Assembly: GCA_046714215.1 (NCBI GenBank)
Contig: JBKKBM010000159.1
Span: 1 to 6,463 of the forward strand
From: DATLCI01 sp046714215
GTDB taxonomy: Bacteria > Acidobacteriota > Terriglobia > Terriglobales > Acidobacteriaceae
Length of the DNA: 6,463 nucleotides
Direction: 5' to 3'
Below the pieces are notes generated by a model. The model made no database searches, was not told where the DNA came from, and was given only the letters and a program-made list of their open reading frames with translations. Positions within the stretch are counted from its first letter, which is position 1, and every line of letters begins with the position of its first letter. This document shows positions 1 through 5,305 of the stretch, one piece after another. A program made the position numbers and the translations under genes.

Positions 1-21
1 TGCCTCCGTGGTGAGTTTTGG

Positions 22-50
22 TTTTGAATCCTGGGGCCCTCCGGTAAAAT
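22..50 (+). promoter_or_regulatory. Putative promoter of the DNA glycosylase gene, possibly leaderless
   Basis: A TAAAAT hexamer at 45-50 matches the sigma-70 -10 consensus at five of six positions. A weak TTGA-containing -35 lies at 22-29 (TTTTGA at 17-bp spacing or TTGAAT at 15-bp). The ATG at 60 is only 9 bases after the -10 hexamer, and no purine-rich ribosome-binding site is visible between them. Transcription would then begin within a few bases of the start codon. Seen: the hexamers and the missing Shine-Dalgarno site. Inferred: promoter activity and leaderless translation. Confidence 0.4.
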
Positions 51-59
51 CAATTCCCC

Positions 60-677
60 ATGCTCTACGCCACGAGCCATCTCAAATCCGCCGACCCGGT
101 GCTTGCCGCCATCATCGAGCGCTGCGGCCCCTGCGACATCGCCTACAGCGAGCCTCAATTCTCGACGCTGGTACGCTCCATCGCCAATCAGCAACTGAGC
201 GGGAAAGCTGCGGCGACCATCCTGGGACGACTGGTGGACGCCGCAGGAGGCAAGATCACTCCCGATTCCATCCTCAAGCTCACGCCGCAGCAGATGCGGA
301 AGTGTGGCTTCTCCGGACCGAAGGTCGCGTACATCCGCGACCTGGCCCGGCTCAGCAAGAAGGGCAAGATCCCGTACGACAAATTCCCCACCATGCCCGA
401 CGACGAAGTGATTGCGACGCTCACCCAGGTCAAAGGCATCGGCGTGTGGAGTGCGCACATGTTCCTTATGTTTGCCCTGCGACGGGAGAACATCCTGCCG
501 GTGGGCGACCTGGGCGTACGGGCCGCCATCAAGCGCGCCTACAAGACGCGCGGCACCAAGAAAGATCCGTTGCCGAATCCGAAGCAGATGGAAAAATTGG
601 CCAAGAGCTGGCATCCGTATTGCAGCGTGGCGGCGTGGTATCTGTGGCGAAGTCTGGAAGAGCCGGCAAAGCTTTAG
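60..677 (+). CDS. DNA-3-methyladenine glycosylase (AlkA/Mag type, HhH-GPD superfamily)
   Basis: This 205-residue protein is a base-excision repair enzyme of the helix-hairpin-helix glycosylase superfamily, expected to remove alkylated purines such as 3-methyladenine from DNA. The helix-hairpin-helix is LTQVKGIGVWSA at about residues 121-132. The catalytic aspartate is D150 in LPVGDLGVRAAI, the position equivalent to the active aspartate of AlkA. An IANQQLSGKAA segment near residues 41-51 is typical of the family's N-terminal part. The protein lacks the extra N-terminal domain of E. coli AlkA and the four-cysteine cluster loop of endonuclease III/MutY, so it resembles the short Mag1-like glycosylases. 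The ATG at 60 is chosen because it gives the normal family length and lies just behind a -10-like hexamer. The gene is not obviously in an operon with its neighbours. Family assignment is secure; the exact lesion spectrum is inferred. Confidence 0.92.
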   Translation: MLYATSHLKSADPVLAAIIERCGPCDIAYSEPQFSTLVRSIANQQLSGKAAATILGRLVDAAGGKITPDSILKLTPQQMRKCGFSGPKVAYIRDLARLSKKGKIPYDKFPTMPDDEVIATLTQVKGIGVWSAHMFLMFALRRENILPVGDLGVRAAIKRAYKTRGTKKDPLPNPKQMEKLAKSWHPYCSVAAWYLWRSLEEPAKL

Positions 678-685
678 GTGGCTCT

Positions 686-755
686 CGGCGGCTAAAGCCG
701 GTCGATATGAAGCGGCGGAACGGCGCAGCTGAAGCCGCGCCCTTTCAAGGCGGTT
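686..755. repeat. Intergenic REP-like imperfect palindromes (GGCTAAAGCC type)
   Basis: The region just after the glycosylase gene holds two short inverted repeats in tandem. CGGCTAAAGCCG lies at 689-700 (CGGC / GCCG arms around TAAA). A related copy lies at 721-741, with outer arms GGCGC and GCGCC around AGCTGAAGCC, followed by CCTTTCAAGGCGG. The shared core GGCT(A/G)AAGCC suggests two diverged units of one dispersed intergenic repeat rather than a terminator, because no T-tract follows. The 200-base spacer 678-877 contains no convincing gene. My impression that similar motifs are common between acidobacterial genes is recollection, not something shown here. Confidence 0.5.
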
Positions 756-810
756 CTACCAGCGCAGAAGTGTGCATCGGGTATCCCCAGGCGCGCATCG
801 CCGCTCTGCA

Positions 811-842
811 ATATCCAAATTACCCGATTACCAAATTGCCAA
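811..842. repeat. 8-bp periodic AT-rich tandem repeat
   Basis: Four consecutive 8-base units run ATATCCAA, ATTACCCG, ATTACCAA and ATTGCCAA, giving an imperfect array with consensus ATTACCAA. Composition differs sharply from the flanking GC-rich DNA. The array overlaps the -35 element proposed for the downstream small gene (TTACCA at 828-833), so unit number could influence that promoter. The periodicity is directly visible; any regulatory meaning is inference. Confidence 0.55.
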
Positions 843-868
843 TTCTTCGGTATAGTTCCCGCGAGGAA
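828..868 (+). promoter_or_regulatory. Sigma-70-type promoter and ribosome-binding site for the 79-residue gene
   Basis: A -35-like TTACCA (828-833) and a -10 TATAGT (851-856, five of six consensus bases) are separated by exactly 17 bases. A purine-rich GAGGAA at 863-868, close to the expected transcript start, sits 9 bases before the ATG at 878 and can serve as a Shine-Dalgarno site. The transcript leader would then be only about 15 bases. Spacing and hexamers are seen in the sequence; function is inferred. Confidence 0.55.
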
Positions 869-877
869 TCTCCCCAC

Positions 878-1117
878 ATGCCTGACCATTTCGTCCACTT
901 CACTATCCCCTATCGCGAGCTTGGCCGTTCTGACATCAAGTTCAAGGTCTACGCTCGTGAGACCCACCAGCGCCGCGAAGATGACGAATACCTGATCGGC
1001 ACGCTCATGGTCAGCCACGGCGCCATCGAGTGGCGGTCGCGCAAGAAGCAGCACACCATCAAGCTGGACTGGCACGACTTCGACAAATACATGTTGGGAA
1101 AAAAGAGCAAGCGCTGA
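878..1117 (+). CDS. Small conserved-looking protein of unknown function (79 aa)
   Basis: A 79-residue, strongly charged protein beginning MPDHFVHFTIPYRELGR and ending in a basic GKKSKR tail. It has no signal peptide, membrane segment or cysteine cluster. A central stretch, YLIGTLMVSHGAIEWRSR (about residues 38-55), looks like paired beta strands. It is followed by an aromatic-rich HTIKLDWHDFDKYML (59-73), so a small soluble fold that may contact nucleic acid through its basic C terminus is possible, but I do not recognise the family. The start at 878 is preferred because it directly follows a good promoter and a GAGGAA ribosome-binding site. The same frame stays open much further upstream, but that part is an out-of-frame reading of the glycosylase gene and repeats. 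The gene is convergent with the PilZ gene, with only 13 bases between the two stop codons. Confidence 0.7.
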   Translation: MPDHFVHFTIPYRELGRSDIKFKVYARETHQRREDDEYLIGTLMVSHGAIEWRSRKKQHTIKLDWHDFDKYMLGKKSKR

Positions 1118-1129
1118 GGGCTGGAGCGC
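1099..1129 (-). terminator. Possible weak intrinsic terminator of the PilZ gene
   Basis: Read on the minus strand just past the PilZ stop codon, GCGCT and AGCGC form a 5-bp GC-rich stem around a 9-base loop (1129 to 1111). TTGCTCTTTTTT follows (1110 to 1099). The T-run is separated from the stem by four bases and the stem is short, so efficiency would be modest. The structure lies inside the last codons of the convergent small gene. Confidence 0.3.
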
Positions 1130-1130
1130 G

Positions 1131-1499
1131 CTAGTCTCCCTCGCCGGAGTTGGCCTCGATAGGCTCGGCCTGCTCCTCGAGCAGGTCTTCGCTCTTGAGA
1201 CTGCCCCCATCACTGGCCGTGGGATCAAGCACATGGAAATCAATGCCGGCCAGCCGCGTAAACAGACGTTCTACCGCAGACAATAAACCTTCCAGCTTAA
1301 ATTTCTGGCGGGAGACATCCGGCTTCTGCAATTCGTTATACAGAGATTCGCACAACCGGGTGGCCACGGCGATCCGCTCCGCGTTGAGATAGGTCAACAC
1401 CGGAAACGCGGTATCACGCTGTTGCGCTTCCATCCATTGTTGCAGCGCCCAAGCGGTGGTGCGTACCTGGCTGACAGCGTCGCGAAACTCGCCCAGCAC
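1131..1499 (-). pseudogene. C-terminal part of the tandem PilZ protein, separated by a frameshift
   Basis: This 122-codon frame, beginning with GTG at 1499 and reading LGEFRDAVSQVRTTAWALQQ, is not an independent gene. It has no ribosome-binding site and starts inside the 3' part of the PilZ reading frame. It continues the helical region of that protein once one base is added near 1511-1516. The encoded stretch is mostly helix-forming (QWMEAQQRDTAFPVLTYLNAE, then a CESLYNELQK and KFKLEGLLSAVERLF region) and ends in an acidic tail, SGEGD. No catalytic motif is visible. With the upstream part it would restore a protein of about 388 residues. The intact downstream coding character suggests a very recent mutation or a base error in the sequence. 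Confidence 0.75.
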
Positions 1500-2296
1500 T
1501 TGCGGGTCGACCGTGCTGACTGCATCAGTTGGTCCACGTCTTCCAGTTCCTGGGTGACTTTCTGCAGCCGGGCCGCGATCGCCGACGTGTCGGGCTTGCC
1601 GGACGGCTGCGTCGCGTCCGCTTTTCCCGCTTCTAGTTTCCCCAACCGCGCTCGCAAGGTGGTCTCATCTTCTTCCGTGTAGAAGCGCTTCCATTCCACG
1701 CCCATACCCATCAGGGGATGGCAGGTAGTGACCACGCCGAATACCTGGATGGTCGAATCGTCCAGGCGGAGGGTAAGTCCCACCTGGGTGGCCACTTTGT
1801 AGGGAGTGCCCGTCTTCAGATAGCAGCCGTTCTGGCCAATGTCCTGGATCTCCGCCAGCCGCTCTTCCAGCGAGTTCACGCGCTGGATGTTGGCGCTCCC
1901 ATTGGCCAGGAAGCGGGGAGCGCGGCGCGCGGCGCTGGGGGCGTTGGCATCCATACCGTCGGCCGACAGCACAAAATCGTCCACGATGGTCTCGTTCTTC
2001 AAGCGGACGCCGAAGATGTCGCGGTCTGGCTCCAGGTTCAGGAGGCCGATCTGTTTGTTGCGCGACGAGCCGGGGCGTCCGACCCACGCAACCGAGAATT
2101 GACACTTCCGGTGATGGCATTGCAGGGACACGACCGAGCCCACGTCGGGCGCCGCTGTCACGCCACCCAAACGAACGCCGGAATGGCTTACATCCAGCGT
2201 ATGGGCCACTTCGGCGAAGGGCTTCCCTATCCCGTCGACGCCAAACATGCGCACCGGCAAGACCGTCTTGATCCGTTGGTATCTGCGTTTACCCAT
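1394..2296 (-). CDS. Tandem PilZ-domain protein (frameshifted; N-terminal two thirds)
   Basis: PilZ domains bind cyclic di-GMP and change the activity of motility, biofilm or secretion partners. The first domain (about residues 3-72) has the full signature: R4xxxR8 in KRRYQR and DVSHSG at 35-40 matching (D/N)xSxxG. A second PilZ-like unit (about 124-210) has RRAPR at 124-128 but DIGQNG at 152-157, with glycine in place of the conserved serine, so its ligand binding may be altered. A linker, then a predicted coiled or helical segment (IAARLQKVTQELEDVDQLMQ, 240-259), follows. From residue 262 the frame is out of register, and the final 39 residues (arginine- and cysteine-rich) are a shadow. The genuine continuation lies in the frame that ends at 1131. 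A GGAAGG 3 bases before the ATG supports this start. The partner protein cannot be told from context. Confidence 0.8.
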   Translation of the reverse strand: MGKRRYQRIKTVLPVRMFGVDGIGKPFAEVAHTLDVSHSGVRLGGVTAAPDVGSVVSLQCHHRKCQFSVAWVGRPGSSRNKQIGLLNLEPDRDIFGVRLKNETIVDDFVLSADGMDANAPSAARRAPRFLANGSANIQRVNSLEERLAEIQDIGQNGCYLKTGTPYKVATQVGLTLRLDDSTIQVFGVVTTCHPLMGMGVEWKRFYTEEDETTLRARLGKLEAGKADATQPSGKPDTSAIAARLQKVTQELEDVDQLMQSARSTRKCWASFATLSARYAPPLGRCNNGWKRNSVIPRFRC

Positions 2297-2438
2297 GACC
2301 TTCCACGTAGAGAGGAGCCGGCAAAGAAGTACAGCGGCAAAACAGGAGAGTAGTGTAGCCGATGCCTGCCCTGTGGCTGCAGGTTTTTTTGCCGGGGGCA
2401 GTCAGCCTGGGATTTGTTGTATCCTGAGTAACCAGCCT
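2297..2438. promoter_or_regulatory. Divergent intergenic region between the PilZ and mutase-subunit genes
   Basis: This 142-base spacer must hold both divergent promoters. On the plus strand a TATCCT hexamer (2420-2425) lies 13 bases before the mutase-subunit ATG, with no convincing -35 partner and no Shine-Dalgarno site. On the minus strand TACACT (rc of 2352-2357) is a possible -10 for the PilZ gene, also lacking a good -35. A run of seven T (2384-2390) precedes GCCGGGGGC. I see no strong operator palindrome. Confidence 0.3.
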
Positions 2439-2858
2439 ATGACTGCTGACCGAAAAATCCGGGTGTTGGTGGCCAAGCCGGGCCTGGATGGCCATGACCG
2501 CGGCGCCAAAGTCATCGCCCGGGCCCTGCGCGACGCTGGCATGGAAGTCATCTATACCGGGCTGCGCCAGACGCCGGAGATGCTCGTCAACGCGTCTTTA
2601 CAGGAAGATGTCGACGTGATCGGACTCTCCATCCTCTCCGGCGCGCACAATGCGATCGTTCCCCGTGTCATCGACCTGATGAAGCAGCACAAGATGGACG
2701 ACGTGCTGGTGGTCGTGGGCGGCACCATCCCGGAGCAGGACATTGATTCACTCAAACAGGCCGGCGTTTCCGCCATCTTTGGCCCCGGTACCCCTATCGC
2801 CGCGACCGTGGACTTCATCCGCCAGAACGTAAAGCCCCGCGGCGTCCCCGCCGCCTAA
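2439..2858 (+). CDS. Cobalamin (B12)-binding subunit of methylmalonyl-CoA mutase type
   Basis: A 139-residue stand-alone B12-binding domain matching the C-terminal part of acyl-CoA mutases. It carries the complete base-off cobalamin signature: D17-x-H19-x-x-G22 in GLDGHDRGAK, whose histidine replaces the dimethylbenzimidazole ligand, S64-x-L66 in GLSILSG, and the VVVGGTIP loop at 91-98. The RVLVAKPGLDGHDRGAKVIA region and the FGPGTPI end are characteristic of methylmalonyl-CoA mutase small subunits. Such a subunit must pair with a catalytic TIM-barrel subunit of about 550 residues, not present in this window. The likely role is rearranging methylmalonyl-CoA and succinyl-CoA in propionate metabolism; isobutyryl- or 2-hydroxyisobutyryl-CoA mutase subunits look similar and cannot be excluded. 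The ATG at 2439 is chosen because the domain starts immediately after it. The codons upstream are non-conserved spacer and overlap the divergent PilZ start. Confidence 0.9.
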   Translation: MTADRKIRVLVAKPGLDGHDRGAKVIARALRDAGMEVIYTGLRQTPEMLVNASLQEDVDVIGLSILSGAHNAIVPRVIDLMKQHKMDDVLVVVGGTIPEQDIDSLKQAGVSAIFGPGTPIAATVDFIRQNVKPRGVPAA

Positions 2859-2870
2859 GGGTGCAAGAAG

Positions 2871-2900
2871 AAGCCGGGACATTAGCCCCGGCTTTTTCTT
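2871..2900 (+). terminator. Intrinsic terminator after the B12-binding subunit gene
   Basis: AAGCCGGG (2871-2878) and CCCGGCTT (2887-2894) form a perfect 8-bp stem around an 8-base loop. A T-rich tail, TTTCTT, follows. The hairpin begins 12 bases after the TAA stop of the mutase-subunit gene and ends 16 bases before the next start codon. It therefore separates the mutase subunit transcriptionally from the acyl-CoA operon, although read-through is possible. Confidence 0.8.
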
Positions 2901-2916
2901 TACACTAGCTCCTCGC

Positions 2917-3516
2917 ATGTTCACCCTGGAACACCTTCCCACCGCGACGGTCTTACGCATCCGCTCTGATGACGGCACCAACCGCCTCACCCGCGCTCGA
3001 GTGCTGGCGCTGACGGCCGCGGTAGAAAGCCTTGCGAACCAACCCCAGCCCCTCATTCTTACCGGCACTGACAGATTTTTCTCCGCCGGCGCCGACCTCA
3101 ACGAGATCGCACAACTCACCGGCCCCGCGGCGTACGATTTCGCGTTGATGGGCCAGCGCCTGATGCTGGCGGTCGACCGCTTCCCAACGCCCGTGATCGC
3201 CGCTGTCAGCGGCTATTGCATGGGTGGTGGGCTCGACCTCGCCCTCGCCTGCGACCTCCGCATCGCAAAACCGAACGCCATCTTCGGACATCGCGGCGCC
3301 GCTCTAGGCATCATCACCGGGTGGGGCGGCACGCAACGCTTGCCCCGCCTCATCGGCAAGGCGCGGGCTCAGCAGATGTTTCTTGCCGCGGAAAAACTTC
3401 ATGCCGCGCAGGCGCTGGAGTGGGGGCTGGTAGCGCAGATTGCGGAGGATCCCGTAGCTGCGGCTCTCGCCCATCTTCGCCACATTGCCCAGCCGCGCGT
3501 CGCTCCTGTATCGTAA
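2917..3516 (+). CDS. Short enoyl-CoA hydratase/isomerase (crotonase) family protein with atypical active site
   Basis: A 199-residue crotonase-fold protein, expected to act on an acyl-CoA thioester. The oxyanion-hole segments are present: FFSAGADL (54-61) and GYCMGGGLDLALACDLRIA (99-117). FGHRGAALGIITGWGGTQRLP (123-143) is the family's third landmark. Two points are odd. The catalytic glutamates of classical hydratases (E144 and E164 of rat crotonase) are replaced here by D107 and G127. The protein also stops about 60 residues short of the usual 260, losing most of the C-terminal helical region. It lies 23 bases before a methylcrotonyl-CoA-type carboxylase gene and upstream of HMG-CoA lyase, the place expected for a 3-methylglutaconyl-CoA hydratase. 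The missing residues make true hydratase activity uncertain; isomerase, hydrolase or a non-catalytic role are alternatives. No ribosome-binding site is visible. A TACACT at 2901-2906, 10 bases before the ATG, hints at a leaderless start. Confidence 0.85.
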   Translation: MFTLEHLPTATVLRIRSDDGTNRLTRARVLALTAAVESLANQPQPLILTGTDRFFSAGADLNEIAQLTGPAAYDFALMGQRLMLAVDRFPTPVIAAVSGYCMGGGLDLALACDLRIAKPNAIFGHRGAALGIITGWGGTQRLPRLIGKARAQQMFLAAEKLHAAQALEWGLVAQIAEDPVAAALAHLRHIAQPRVAPVS

Positions 3517-3539
3517 AGAGTTTCCATCACCCTGACCTC

Positions 3540-5234
3540 ATGGCTGACACTCCTATCTCCTCGTCCAACGCCCTGCCCTCCAAGATCGACGCTACCTCGC
3601 CGCGCTTTGAGAAGAACATGCGCGCCATGGCGGAGCTGACCTCTGAGATCCATAACCAGGAAGAGCGACTCAAGCTGGGCGGCGGCGCCAAGGCGATCGA
3701 GGGCCAGCACGCCAAGAAGCGGTTGACGGCGCGCGAACGCATCCATTTGCTGGTGGATCCCGGCTCTCAGTTCCAGGAACTGGGCCTCTACGCCGCCTAT
3801 GAGATGTACACCGAGTGGGGCGGAGCGCCTTCCGCCGGAGTGGTCACCGGACTGGGCCGTATCAACGGCCGCATCTTCATGCTGATTGTGAACGATGCCA
3901 CGGTAAAGGCCGGTGCGTTCTTTCCTATGACGGCGAAGAAAGTCATCCGTGCGCAGAATATCGCCATTGAGAACCGCATTCCCACCATTTATCTGGTGGA
4001 TTCCGCGGGTGTCTTTCTGCCACTGCAAGAAGACGTCTTCCCCGATACCGACGACTTTGGCCGCGTCTTCCGCAACAACGCGGTGATGTCCGCCATGGGC
4101 ATTCCCCAGATCGCCGCCATCATGGGTATGTGCGTTGCCGGCGGCGGTTATCTGCCCGTGATGTGCGACCACATCCTGATGACCGAAGGCAGTGGACTCT
4201 TTCTGGCCGGACCCGCGCTGGTACAAGCGGCCATCGGGCAGAAATACACGGCGGAAGAACTGGGCGGCGCCGCGATGCATGCGCAGATCGCCGGCACCAT
4301 CGACTTTCGCGAGCCCACCGATGAAGCCTGTATCACGCGCATCCGCTCGCTTACAGACAAGATGGGTGAGCGCAAATTCGCGCCCTTTAGTGTGACCGCA
4401 TCGGAAGAACCCGCCTTCGAAGCGGAAGAGCTGTACGGCATCTTCGAATCAGACGCGGCCAAGCCCTACGACATGCATGAGATCATCGCGCGCATCGTAG
4501 ATGGCAGCCGCTTCGATGAATACAAGGCCGAGTACGGTAAGACGCTCATCTGCGGCTATGCGCGCATCGGCGGACGCGCGGTGGGCATCGTCGCCAACCA
4601 GAAGACGCACGTGCAGCATACCGATTCGCATACCGGTGAGCGTCGTGTGGAGTTTGGCGGCGTGATCTACACCGAATCCGCGGACAAAGCCTCGCGCTTC
4701 ATCATGGACTGCAACCAGAACCTGGTGCCGCTGCTCTTCCTCCATGACGTCAACGGATTCATGGTAGGCCGCGACGCGGAATGGAGTGGCATCATTAAGG
4801 CCGGCGCCAAGATGGTGAATGCGGTGTCGAATTCGGTGGTGCCAAAGATCAGCGTGATCATTGGCGGCAGCTTCGGCGCGGGACACTACGCGATGTGCGG
4901 CAAGGCCTTCGACCCGCGCTTCGTCTTTGCCTGGCCCACCGCGCGCTATGCGGTCATGAGTGGCGCGTCGGCTGCGGGGACGCTGGTCGAGATCAAGATC
5001 AAACAACTCGAGCGTGGCGGCAAGAAGCTAAGCGAAGAAGACAAGAAAAAACTCTTCGACGAGGTCAAAGCCACCTACGACGAACAGGCGGACCCGCGCT
5101 ACGGTGCAGCCCGCTTGTGGATCGACGCCATCATCGACCCGCTGGATACGCGCGAGGCGTTGATCACCGCGCTGGAAGCGGTGTCGCTGAATCCGGAGGT
5201 GCCGAAGTTCAGCGTGGGGGTGATTCAGACGTGA
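3540..5234 (+). CDS. mccB: Acyl-CoA carboxylase carboxyltransferase (beta) subunit, methylcrotonyl-CoA carboxylase type
   Basis: A 564-residue biotin-dependent carboxyltransferase, which moves CO2 from carboxybiotin to an acyl-CoA. It has the usual two crotonase-like halves. The N-terminal half carries YLVDSAGVFLPLQEDVFPD (151-169), DFGRVF (172-177) and GMCVAGGGYLP (196-206). The C-terminal half carries LHDVNGFMVGR (401-411) and the oxyanion segment GGSFGAGHYAMCGKAF (442-457), followed by RLWIDAIIDPLDTRE (525-539). The LPLQxxVFPD and GFMVGR/GSFGAGxYxMCG combination is typical of methylcrotonyl-CoA carboxylase rather than propionyl-CoA carboxylase, and an HMG-CoA lyase downstream supports leucine catabolism. 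Geranyl-CoA carboxylase is a related alternative. The biotin carboxylase (alpha) partner lies outside the window. The ATG at 3540 follows the crotonase stop by 23 bases. No Shine-Dalgarno site is obvious, so coupled translation is likely. The length is normal for this family. Confidence 0.9.
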   Translation: MADTPISSSNALPSKIDATSPRFEKNMRAMAELTSEIHNQEERLKLGGGAKAIEGQHAKKRLTARERIHLLVDPGSQFQELGLYAAYEMYTEWGGAPSAGVVTGLGRINGRIFMLIVNDATVKAGAFFPMTAKKVIRAQNIAIENRIPTIYLVDSAGVFLPLQEDVFPDTDDFGRVFRNNAVMSAMGIPQIAAIMGMCVAGGGYLPVMCDHILMTEGSGLFLAGPALVQAAIGQKYTAEELGGAAMHAQIAGTIDFREPTDEACITRIRSLTDKMGERKFAPFSVTASEEPAFEAEELYGIFESDAAKPYDMHEIIARIVDGSRFDEYKAEYGKTLICGYARIGGRAVGIVANQKTHVQHTDSHTGERRVEFGGVIYTESADKASRFIMDCNQNLVPLLFLHDVNGFMVGRDAEWSGIIKAGAKMVNAVSNSVVPKISVIIGGSFGAGHYAMCGKAFDPRFVFAWPTARYAVMSGASAAGTLVEIKIKQLERGGKKLSEEDKKKLFDEVKATYDEQADPRYGAARLWIDAIIDPLDTREALITALEAVSLNPEVPKFSVGVIQT

Positions 5235-5240
5235 TTCGCA

Positions 5241-5270
5241 AGGATCAATCTCTGGGCCAGGATCAGTCTC
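5241..5270. repeat. Short direct repeat left of the nuclease cassette
   Basis: AGGATCAATCTC (5241-5252) and AGGATCAGTCTC (5259-5270) match at 11 of 12 positions with an 18-base period, separated by TGGGCC. The second copy runs directly into the left inverted repeat. No counterpart is visible at the right edge of the cassette, so this is not a target-site duplication in the usual arrangement. It may be a remnant of an earlier insertion or chance. Confidence 0.4.
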
Positions 5271-5297
5271 AACGCGGAGGCGCGGAGACGCGGAGGA
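5269..5297. repeat. Left inverted repeat of the nuclease cassette (three ACGCGGAG units)
   Basis: Three 8-base units, ACGCGGAG (5272-5279), GCGCGGAG (5280-5287) and ACGCGGAG (5288-5295), are preceded by TCA and followed by GA. The whole 29-base segment is the reverse complement of 5685-5713 apart from one position (G at 5280). The last unit also contains GGAGG (5292-5296), the ribosome-binding site for the TTG start at 5303. Confidence 0.9.
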
Positions 5298-5305
5298 ATC
5301 TTTTG
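5292..5305 (+). promoter_or_regulatory. Ribosome-binding site that fixes a TTG start for the nuclease gene
   Basis: GGAGG at 5292-5296 is followed by a 6-base spacer and TTG at 5303-5305. This is the best Shine-Dalgarno match in the window. It favours TTG over the GTG at 5231, which would add 24 residues translated largely from the inverted repeat. In the transcript the site could pair with the right inverted repeat, which would hide it. Confidence 0.65.

Noticed and set aside
8..877. A long open plus-strand frame running from 8 into the small gene, which would give a 369-residue protein
   Set aside because: Its upstream part is an arginine- and histidine-rich shadow of the glycosylase gene, then repeat DNA. 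Only the part from ATG 878 has a promoter, an RBS and protein-like composition.
1505..1520. Programmed ribosomal frameshifting as the explanation of the split PilZ gene
   Set aside because: A -1 slip would restore the frame, but there is no slippery heptamer and no strong downstream hairpin that I can see. A mutation or base error is simpler.
1718..2353. Plus-strand open frame of 211 codons across the PilZ gene
   Set aside because: It is antisense to two recognisable PilZ domains with signature motifs, and has no recognisable motif or RBS of its own.
2389..2422. TTGCCG (2389-2394) with TTGTAT (2417-2422) as a sigma-70 promoter for the mutase subunit
   Set aside because: The 22-base spacing is too long for a standard promoter, and no better -35 partner is present for either -10 candidate.
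3399..4280. Minus-strand open frame of 293 codons opposite the crotonase and carboxylase genes, and a similar one at 4449-5006
   Set aside because: Both are histidine- and glycine-rich antisense shadows typical of GC-rich codon bias, opposite strongly conserved enzymes.
5231..5302. GTG at 5231, overlapping the carboxylase TGA, as the start of the nuclease gene
   Set aside because: It would translate the inverted repeat into a low-complexity leader (QRGGAETRRN) absent from what I expect of the family. TTG at 5303 has a GGAGG site at ideal spacing and begins right at the family's usual N terminus. It cannot be fully excluded.
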